Part shown: piece by piece, positions 33,608 to 39,638 of the stretch
Numbering within the stretch: the stretch's first letter is position 1
How the letters are laid out: every line of letters starts with the position of its first letter
NCBI GenBank assembly: GCA_964605705.1
Contig: CAZSDW010000031.1
Span: forward strand, 1-39,638
DNA length: 39,638 nt
Origin: CAZSDW01 sp964605705
GTDB lineage: Bacteria; Fidelibacterota; UBA2242
Direction: 5' to 3'
Translations under genes and position numbers: made by a program
Notes under the pieces: generated by a model
Database searches by the model: none
What the model was told of the DNA's origin: nothing
Seen by the model: only the letters and a program-made list of their open reading frames with translations

Positions 33608-34774
33608 TTATATTGGTACCTGATCCAGTGCGAATCCTTTTTCGTAATACTTACGATGTGGTTTCTCCGGCAGCAAACCGGGAAAGCGGCGAAATAAACT
33701 TTCAGCAAACATGAAATCCAGATGCCCGTTGCTTTCCGGCGCACTTCCCGTAACGGATTCCCATATCGCGGCATTCTCCATACAAAAATAAATAAAAGGT
33801 GGATTATCACTCTGCATCAATTTTTGAAAGATGTGTTTGTACATCGGCATCCGAACCGGGCGGGCATAGCGCATTTTACCATCGGTACCGCGAATCATCT
33901 CCCCATAAAAAATCGTCGTATGAGGATACCGTGCGATCAGTTTGTCTTTCATTGAAGGCGGATACCGCAAAGAACCCATACTGATCCAGGCAATTTGATC
34001 GGCGGAAATCCTTCCATAGAGTTCATCTATCAAATCACTGTAAAGTTTTTCCCAGTCATGATGAATCAGGATTGGATCCAGGTGAAATGCCAACCGATAA
34101 CCGGCTCGGGCTGCTTTTTCTGCCGCTTTCAGACGGGGAATCAAATGAGCAGTTTTCAGTTCATTTTCAACGACGATTTCCTGCGGATTCAGCGACCAGG
34201 CAAGGACAGTGTGCCCGTTATGATCAAGTTCAAGCAAACGATCGATTTCCGTGGTTTTGGATTTCAGTTCAAGAATCGCATTGGGAATTTTAGCAAAAAT
34301 CTGAATCGCCTGTTCGCCGAACAATGCCGACCCGACAATTGCCAGACTGTCTCCCAACTCACCAGTCCCGATCCGGAAAAAACGTTTTGGCTGGCGGCTG
34401 AGTTTTGTTTTCAGTTCATCAAAGATTTCATCGAAATTTGTATGCAGGATTGTCGCCGGCTGATTCAGATAAAATTGCAGGATGCAATAGGTACAATGCA
34501 TGGGACAGTTTTGGGTTTGATTAATCACCTGGTAATTACAACAGAGATAGCTTTCAGCAGTACCGGGACAGCTTTTTACCAGCTCTCCTTTAGATTGGGT
34601 CAATAGTAATACTTGTTTCGGATCTATTCCCCGAACATCATTACTGATATCGTAATTATCAGGAATGACTTTTTGAATACGTAGGGGAAAGCGACTTAGA
34701 ATTTCACGGGTAACCGCATCTTGCATGGCGGACTCAGTAATGAAAACATGACGAAATTGATACCCGTAATTCAT
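33608..34774 (-). CDS. Spore photoproduct lyase-like radical SAM protein
   Basis: This 388-residue protein has the radical SAM motif CPMHCTYC (Cys90, Cys94, Cys97) in the spore-photoproduct-lyase context (YCILQFYLNQP, NFDEIFDEL). Later motifs also match (RIGTGELGDSL, AGYRLAFHLDPILIHHDWEKLY). Three more Cys lie just before the cluster motif (SCPGT at 69; CC at 78-79). The position aligned by eye with the H-donor Cys of Bacillus SplB (EASC) is Thr137, so canonical spore-photoproduct repair is unlikely. The start ATG directly follows the stop of the ParB-like gene. Related SPL-like proteins occur in many non-sporulating bacteria; their substrate is not established to my knowledge. Confidence 0.8.
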   Translation of the reverse strand: MNYGYQFRHVFITESAMQDAVTREILSRFPLRIQKVIPDNYDISNDVRGIDPKQVLLLTQSKGELVKSCPGTAESYLCCNYQVINQTQNCPMHCTYCILQFYLNQPATILHTNFDEIFDELKTKLSRQPKRFFRIGTGELGDSLAIVGSALFGEQAIQIFAKIPNAILELKSKTTEIDRLLELDHNGHTVLAWSLNPQEIVVENELKTAHLIPRLKAAEKAARAGYRLAFHLDPILIHHDWEKLYSDLIDELYGRISADQIAWISMGSLRYPPSMKDKLIARYPHTTIFYGEMIRGTDGKMRYARPVRMPMYKHIFQKLMQSDNPPFIYFCMENAAIWESVTGSAPESNGHLDFMFAESLFRRFPGLLPEKPHRKYYEKGFALDQVPI

Positions 34775-35707
34775 TTAAAACTTATCTAAAATCTCCCGAA
34801 TTTTACGGGATTTTTCCTCTGAAGAAAACCGGTCCATGTTGTCGACGTCTTTGCCGGAACTCAGGCGCCAGCGCAGATTCAGCTCTCTCTTCTCAAAGGT
34901 TTCATCGTAACTGATTTCAGCATTTCCGGGCAGTCCAAGATCATTTATCATTTCATCAACTTTCTTTCTATGACCTGATAATTGTGGAAACCGTTTTTCA
35001 AAAACCCGTGATCGCAACTGCTGCAACCGTGCTTTGGGTGACAAATCTGTCTCCCGGAAAAAGTCAGACCATGTCAATTGTTCGAGCAGTTGTGATTGAG
35101 AAATGGTATCACGTTTCTGAATTTCATAGAGAAACTGGACGATCTCTTCCAATACACTCAAGGTCGGCTGCAGCTGAATAAGATCTTCAATAAAATTCCT
35201 GTCATTTTCAGGATACTGCGTGATTTGAAGCCAAGTCTTCAGAGTTGCATTTTTCAATATCAGATAATCTGCAACAATTTCTGTGACGGTCAACAATGTC
35301 AGGTAACGTTTAATCATTTCCTGTTTTGGTGCCAGGTGTAAAAGCGGAAAAAGTGTTTTGACAATTTTCGCTTCCGAAACGTCATTATCGAGTGCCAACC
35401 TGAAGATTCTGGCAATCTCAAGCGGAAGAAGCGAGTGTTTTTTCAAGCGGTTTTTAATCAGTATTTCCAAAACAGAATCAAACGATTCTGTTGAAGGAAT
35501 ACAATATGCCGGAAATGAATAACCGCCGGGCAAATCCTCATGCAACACATCAAAGCCATCAATTAATCGAAATAAATGTCCCGATTGCTGAACAATCAGA
35601 GAATCAACAATCTCGGGACTCGCTTCATTGGAGGATTTATTAATAAATATATTGTAGATGGTATCGGTCAGATCAATTTGACGAATGGTCAATATAACAG
35701 GATTCAT
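34775..35707 (-). CDS. ParB-like domain protein
   Basis: A 310-residue protein. The N-terminal part (VILTIRQIDL, then LIVQQSGHLFRLIDGFDVLHE) follows the ParB/Srx-type nuclease-CTPase fold, in which the motif is IDGxxR; here the Arg is absent. A helical middle (LLPLEIARIFRLALDN to LLTVTEIVADYLILKN) resembles the ParB central helices. There are no parA or parS-like neighbours, so a chromosome-partition role is unlikely. ATG 35707 is preferred; GTG 35737 is also possible. It overlaps the glycosyltransferase gene by 35 bp and its stop abuts the SPL-like start, so it probably acts with the radical SAM protein. Confidence 0.55.
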   Translation of the reverse strand: MNPVILTIRQIDLTDTIYNIFINKSSNEASPEIVDSLIVQQSGHLFRLIDGFDVLHEDLPGGYSFPAYCIPSTESFDSVLEILIKNRLKKHSLLPLEIARIFRLALDNDVSEAKIVKTLFPLLHLAPKQEMIKRYLTLLTVTEIVADYLILKNATLKTWLQITQYPENDRNFIEDLIQLQPTLSVLEEIVQFLYEIQKRDTISQSQLLEQLTWSDFFRETDLSPKARLQQLRSRVFEKRFPQLSGHRKKVDEMINDLGLPGNAEISYDETFEKRELNLRWRLSSGKDVDNMDRFSSEEKSRKIREILDKF

Positions 35708-36545
35708 GGAAGGACTCAAGTTTGCTTCGATATTCACTCAATTTTCCAACAAATATGTTGGGAAGATCAATCCGTTTACGACGCCCGGTTTCGAGAACTT
35801 TTAACTTTTTAATTATTTCGTGCAGCACCATTTCACGCTGTTCGTCCTTTAGTTCTCCTACCAGTAATTTCTCCAGCGCAGTTATACGATACCGATCCAT
35901 ACCCCAGTATTTACGGGACAGCTGGTCCGGATGTCCCCCGGTTTTGACAATTAACTTCTCGGGAATCAACGCAATCTGATACTTTGCGGCGACTCGCAGC
36001 CACAGGTCATAATCTTCACAAACCGGCAAATCTTCATCAAAAACACCGACATCATTGAATACTTTCTGGTGAACAATTACAGCAGAAGGGCTGACGATGC
36101 AGAGTGGCAAACAGTGCTCAAATATCCAACCGGAATATTTTTGGTGTTTTTTCATCGGGTTGACGAATTTGCCGTTTCTGATCCAGGTTTCGTCGGTCTG
36201 CGCGATAAAGATTTCCGGATGTTCCCGGAGATATTGCATTTGACGCTCCAGTTTTTCCGGCAACCAGTAATCATCGGAGTCTAGAAAAGCAACCCAACTG
36301 CCCTCTGATTTTTCCAGACCGTAATTACGCGTCGCAGAGACACCGCTATGTAACGTTGAATAATGCCTGATTTTACGGTGGTATTTGGTCAGTATTTTAC
36401 TCGTATCATCGGTTGAGCCATCATCGATAACGATCAATTCATAATTCTTATAGGTCTGATCCAGAACAGATTTTATCGCCCGATCCAGCACAGTATCGCG
36501 ATTATACGTCGGAATGATTACCGAAATTTTTCCCGGATCATCCAT
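35673..36545 (-). CDS. Family 2 glycosyltransferase
   Basis: A 290-residue GT-A-fold enzyme. ISVIIPTYNR and VIDDGSTDD form the nucleotide-sugar site, AFLDSDDYW carries the metal-binding DxD, and CEDYDLWLRVA is the usual ED motif before the acceptor site. It has no membrane segment. The predicted role is transfer of a sugar from a nucleotide-sugar donor, perhaps to a surface glycan or glycolipid; the acceptor is unknown. Its ATG overlaps the stop of the nucleosidase-like gene by 8 bp (ATGGATGA), and its 3' end overlaps the ParB-like gene. Confidence 0.88.
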   Translation of the reverse strand: MDDPGKISVIIPTYNRDTVLDRAIKSVLDQTYKNYELIVIDDGSTDDTSKILTKYHRKIRHYSTLHSGVSATRNYGLEKSEGSWVAFLDSDDYWLPEKLERQMQYLREHPEIFIAQTDETWIRNGKFVNPMKKHQKYSGWIFEHCLPLCIVSPSAVIVHQKVFNDVGVFDEDLPVCEDYDLWLRVAAKYQIALIPEKLIVKTGGHPDQLSRKYWGMDRYRITALEKLLVGELKDEQREMVLHEIIKKLKVLETGRRKRIDLPNIFVGKLSEYRSKLESFHESCYIDHSSN

Positions 36546-37173
36546 TATCGAAGAACGCTTCCTGTTTCAATAAGATTAAATCGATTAACGTTTTCAGTTC
36601 AGTGCTCAATATTTTCGCCGCTTGGTTCAGGTTTTGTTTAAATATAGTCATTGTATTGGAATCTGCTGTATCAGAAATCACTTTTAGTGAACAAAAATTA
36701 ATTTTTCTGACTTTACAAAATTGAGCCAGTTTACCGGCTTCCATGTCCACCGCCAGAGCCTCTGTTTCCTCACAAAGTTTCTCTCGACCTTGCTCGGAAA
36801 TTATCGCTATCTCGGACGTGTAGAGCGCTCCCCTTTTCCACTGATCCGGGATTGCCTTAAGCAGAAGGGCTGAACCACGGAATAATTCTTTGATAGAAAC
36901 CATCCGATTTTCGTTAACATTAAATGATGTTGGAAAAAAAATATCCAGTGTCTCCAGCTGATCACGTAAGGCTCCCGCCGTACCAATATTGATCATCAGG
37001 TCGATGGATTGCTCCTTAGAATAATGATCCAGATCAGCAAGACCGTTCCGGACACCGATTGACAGTTTTTTATAGTCAAAATTTACCCGGCTTTCAAAAG
37101 CATAACAGGTTTGAAAATATGTCCGGATCGGATCTAATTCCTCAATGAGTGCCGCTATAATGAGAATATTCAA
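36538..37173 (-). CDS. MTA/SAH nucleosidase-like (PNP/UDP phosphorylase superfamily) protein
   Basis: A 211-residue protein. It starts at TTG 37173, which aligns with the family N-terminus (MNILIIAALIEEL), though no good ribosome site is visible. INIGTAGAL forms the phosphate/ribose loop, ALAVDMEAGKLAQFC holds the ME(A)G substrate motif, and LKVISDTAD carries the catalytic Asp. It could cleave methylthioadenosine, S-adenosylhomocysteine, 5'-deoxyadenosine or futalosine. Linkage to an SPL-like radical SAM gene makes 5'-deoxyadenosine or SAH clearance attractive, but that is inference. Confidence 0.75.
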   Translation of the reverse strand: MNILIIAALIEELDPIRTYFQTCYAFESRVNFDYKKLSIGVRNGLADLDHYSKEQSIDLMINIGTAGALRDQLETLDIFFPTSFNVNENRMVSIKELFRGSALLLKAIPDQWKRGALYTSEIAIISEQGREKLCEETEALAVDMEAGKLAQFCKVRKINFCSLKVISDTADSNTMTIFKQNLNQAAKILSTELKTLIDLILLKQEAFFDNG

Positions 37174-37185
37174 GAAAAACAGTGG

Positions 37186-37425
37186 TTAATTGCTGTCCTT
37201 GTCGTTGGAAGGACTGGTAACGGTAATTTTATCCCGCCAGGATTCGGTGTCCATCAGTTCGTACCAACCACAGCTATTACAAATTTTGAAGTAGGTTTTT
37301 TTGCCAAAATATGAATTTTTCCGGTAAACGATATCTCCCGAGCATTTTTCACATTTTTCGACTATTTTCGCGTCATATGGCTGCCTGCTTGATTTCTTCT
37401 TACTTACATTAAAATTATCAGTCAT
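37186..37425 (-). CDS. Small zinc-ribbon protein
   Basis: A 79-residue protein with a four-Cys zinc ribbon (CEKCSGD and CNSCGW, about 25 residues apart) between a basic N-terminus and a polar tail. ATG 37425 is preferred over a GTG at 37452 because GGAG lies 10 nt upstream. It is the first gene of the minus-strand run that continues through the nucleosidase, glycosyltransferase, ParB-like and SPL-like genes. A weak promoter is possible just upstream (TTTACG, 17 bp, TATAGG). Function unknown. Confidence 0.65.
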   Translation of the reverse strand: MTDNFNVSKKKSSRQPYDAKIVEKCEKCSGDIVYRKNSYFGKKTYFKICNSCGWYELMDTESWRDKITVTSPSNDKDSN

Positions 37426-37553
37426 TTGTTCGAATCTCCGGTGAATGCTCACCTATAAGTATGTTGTACTCTTTCGTAAAATTTACCAGTTTGCTTTAAA
37501 CTAACAAGCCCAGCTAAGTGTCCTAATAAAATTCATATTTCTGAAGCGAATTG

Positions 37554-39506
37554 TCAAGGATTTCTTTTTATTTTCAAATCGTCCAGTTTTTCCTGCATTT
37601 CCCGGATAAGCCGATCCTTTTCCTGAATTGTCTGTTCATATTTTCCATTGACAATGTCCTCATATACTAAGATGAATTTTAACGACAGTTTGATTTTATC
37701 CACCAGTTTGGCAAGAGAACTGAGGTCGTTTTTATTGTAGATCGAACCATCTCTCTTTTTTCCCAGTGCCAGAAACCACTTATGGACATCCTCATAAATA
37801 ATGGGAATAACCAACGGAAAACTGGAGATATCCTGAGGATCGTCAATCGTCTTTTCATGATTGTCGTGTACCAAGGCACCGGTCAATATTCTCTTGCAAT
37901 CTGCCACCCGTGAATTTTCAGTAACTTCACTGCCCCGGATTTCATTAAACTTGTAACCATCCATTTCCTGATCCCAGGATATTAATGCCACTTTCTCAAG
38001 GGGCAGCCGCTTAATCAGGTTTTCACAGATATACTCCTCGAATCCTTCGACAACTCCCTCTTCGGATAGATTCTGAGTAAAAGTATCCGCCCGCTCCAGA
38101 AAATCAAGTTCCGATGTGTTCAACTTATTATCAACAATTCTTTCCACCCTTGTCCGGATCGGCACAAAGAGAGAAATCAGCACTATCGTTCCCGGTATCC
38201 CGGCAATGAACTCGGAACCCACGAACTTCCCAAACATGTACTGGAGTAATTCACCCAGGGCATAGTCAATCAATCCAAAAACTGTCACGAACAGAACACC
38301 GACAATCGTATATATCAGAGTACTGCGAATTTTTATATCCAGAGCCGTCCCCGTCAATAAACTCCAGGTGAACGAACCAAAAAACCACAAAATGCCAACC
38401 AGAACAATCACAGAACCACCGCCGATGGACAAGCCGATAATAATCCCCAATATCTTGTTCAGCAGATTGCTGTGGAGCAACCAGTGGGTTCCGGGCAGTA
38501 TCGTGACAGCCACCAGGGTTCCTGCCAATATCAATCCCAGCCCAAATCCGGAAATCGTGATCCCTTTGAACGCTGACAGCAAGCGACGGTAGTCGATTTT
38601 CTGGCTGCTTTTATATTCACGGCGCAACAGAAGAATCGCCCTTAGCAACCAGTAAACGGGATACAGATAGATTATGATTTTAAACAACTCTCCGATTTTG
38701 AAGAAGCTGAGAATAAATACGATACCATAGAGTATTGCTGTACGAATATATATCTTTCGGATATTGCTTTTGCCGGCAGTTTTGACCAGGATATAATGGT
38801 AAAAGAATAATCCCCAGAAGGGTGAAATCAGGCAGCGCCAGACATTCGCGACGGCTTTGACAGGCAGAAAACTCATAGCAGAACTCACGAGAAACAGCAG
38901 AAAAAAGACAATCAGAATGTTCTCTTTTGCCTGGCTGTAACGCAACAGAAGGTAGGAGTTGAAAAAAGTAAACAATAGAATCAAGACCGCAATGGAAACC
39001 TGAATAATTTCATTTTCATCCAGCACACGTATCGTTTTGACAGAGTGAGAATACACATTGTCGGTTTCCGGATTTCTTACAGTCAGGAGGACAGTAGTCC
39101 TGCCCTGGATGTAATCAAATACCCGGTCTTCTATATCCTCCTGCCACTCTTCCCGGATATCTTTTTCATCTCCCGAGCTGCGCACGGAAATGTTTATATT
39201 GCGGTCACTTCTCTTAATTTTTAAAGGAGTTTTTGTGATGGTTGCAAGGCTGTCTGAAGTGATCGGTGCTTTAAAAATAGAAAATATCGTGTCCAGTTGA
39301 ACGATGGCACACCCTTCAACCAAATTTGCCAGGGTTGAATCACTACAATTTTCAACCGTACCTTCCGAAATGTCAAAAGGTAAGCGATATTGATACAATT
39401 CCGATCGCATCCGGATAACCAGATTCAGCGTTTCCAGTATCAGGATTGTAAAAAAAACCGCCCAACCACTTTTTTTCAGCATGCGGATCAATTTATCAGA
39501 AAACAT
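37554..39506 (-). CDS. Polytopic membrane sensor-like protein with PDZ-like and GAF-like regions, no kinase domain
   Basis: A 650-residue protein. One N-terminal helix (about 13-32) is followed by an extracytoplasmic region of about 130 residues that could be PDZ-like (DISEGTVENCSDSTLANLVEGCAIV). About eight to nine further helices follow (about 168-440), then a cytoplasmic GAF-like domain (about 455-610) and a short C-terminal coiled coil (QEKDRLIREMQEKLDDLKIK). The plan resembles the sensor half of ComP-type kinases, but no HisKA or HATPase part follows and the neighbour is unrelated. GGAG lies 4 nt before the ATG. It may signal to a separate kinase or phosphatase through the coiled coil. 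Confidence 0.7.
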   Translation of the reverse strand: MFSDKLIRMLKKSGWAVFFTILILETLNLVIRMRSELYQYRLPFDISEGTVENCSDSTLANLVEGCAIVQLDTIFSIFKAPITSDSLATITKTPLKIKRSDRNINISVRSSGDEKDIREEWQEDIEDRVFDYIQGRTTVLLTVRNPETDNVYSHSVKTIRVLDENEIIQVSIAVLILLFTFFNSYLLLRYSQAKENILIVFFLLFLVSSAMSFLPVKAVANVWRCLISPFWGLFFYHYILVKTAGKSNIRKIYIRTAILYGIVFILSFFKIGELFKIIIYLYPVYWLLRAILLLRREYKSSQKIDYRRLLSAFKGITISGFGLGLILAGTLVAVTILPGTHWLLHSNLLNKILGIIIGLSIGGGSVIVLVGILWFFGSFTWSLLTGTALDIKIRSTLIYTIVGVLFVTVFGLIDYALGELLQYMFGKFVGSEFIAGIPGTIVLISLFVPIRTRVERIVDNKLNTSELDFLERADTFTQNLSEEGVVEGFEEYICENLIKRLPLEKVALISWDQEMDGYKFNEIRGSEVTENSRVADCKRILTGALVHDNHEKTIDDPQDISSFPLVIPIIYEDVHKWFLALGKKRDGSIYNKNDLSSLAKLVDKIKLSLKFILVYEDIVNGKYEQTIQEKDRLIREMQEKLDDLKIKRNP

Positions 39507-39605
39507 ACGGCTCCATACATTTCGGGTTCAGTTAGTTAATGGTACAAAATATATATCATTTTACAATTTATTAAAACAGTATCATATCGAGAAGGTCGTT
39601 GCATT

Positions 39606-39638
39606 ATGAAGAACAATGTTGTAAATTTTTCCGCTTTT
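39606..39638 (+). CDS. Possible start of a divergent gene, cut by the window end
   Basis: ATG 39606 follows GAGAAGG by about 12 nt and stays open for 11 codons (MKNNVVNFSAF) to the end of the window. Too little is visible to identify it or to be certain it is a gene. Confidence 0.3.
   Translation, partial: MKNNVVNFSAF

Noticed and set aside
1..39638. CRISPR arrays, tRNA/rRNA genes, insertion sequences, phage or defence islands
   Set aside because: No regularly spaced repeats, cloverleaf sequences, transposase or integrase motifs or known defence gene sets were seen.

Overview
The window looks like a draft-assembly contig (it carries a run of exactly 100 N at 2665-2764) from a free-living Gram-negative bacterium of the FCB superphylum, outside the classical Bacteroidetes. 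Calditrichota, Neomarinimicrobiota, KSB1 or Ignavibacteria-like lineages fit. The basis is three secreted proteins that end in the FlgD-like/type IX-like sorting domain with the YPNPFNP signature, together with E. coli-like -35/-10 promoters spaced 17 bp. No tRNA, rRNA, CRISPR array, transposase or phage gene was seen. The genome-level assignment is inference.

Layout. 1-3.8 kb: a cluster of secreted endonuclease I (beta-beta-alpha-Me) genes, made of a truncated N-terminal remnant, one complete gene, and a third gene interrupted by the assembly gap. 3.9-5.9 kb: a secreted beta-propeller plus alpha/beta-hydrolase protein of the S9 family that has lost its whole catalytic triad. 5.9-9.0 kb, minus strand: a DUF3467 protein, an acidic zinc-ribbon protein, a GT9-like half domain and a POT-type transporter. 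9.2-12.7 kb: a strong promoter, a long structured leader, and a 969-residue secreted protein with three CBM9-like repeats, closed by a textbook terminator. 12.8-14.7 kb: a membrane-anchored SGNH-hydrolase/TPR protein. 14.8-17.9 kb, minus strand: two tandem SnoaL/NTF2-like secreted proteins, a TrpF-like-Smr fusion and an RluA-type pseudouridine synthase.

18.1-25.7 kb, plus strand: a seven-gene cassette of a small membrane protein, an HlyD-type adaptor, an ABC ATPase, two MacB/FtsX-type permeases, a sigma-54 (NtrC-type) response regulator and a histidine kinase. It is preceded by a near-consensus -24/-12 (sigma-54) promoter and, 55-70 bp upstream of that, a perfect 16-bp palindrome. The simplest reading is an exporter operon switched on by its own two-component system.

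25.7-33.6 kb: a Na+/Ca2+ exchanger, a GAF protein with a Cys-rich tail, pyruvate phosphate dikinase (a bidirectional terminator lies between these last two), a KamA-type radical SAM protein with a long N-terminal extension, and a NUDIX hydrolase. The NUDIX gene is preceded by a strongly base-paired leader or small RNA that ends in a U-tract. 33.6-37.4 kb, minus strand: a tight, overlapping operon of a zinc ribbon protein, an MTA/SAH-nucleosidase-like protein, a GT2 glycosyltransferase, a ParB-like protein and a spore-photoproduct-lyase-like radical SAM protein. 37.5-39.5 kb: a polytopic ComP-like sensor protein that lacks a kinase domain. A possible divergent gene starts at 39606 and runs off the end.

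The most interesting items are the sigma-54-controlled exporter cassette, the putative RNA at 32856-32969, the structured leader at 9307-9660, the SPL-like/ParB-like pair, the TrpF-like-Smr fusion and the catalytically dead S9 homologue.
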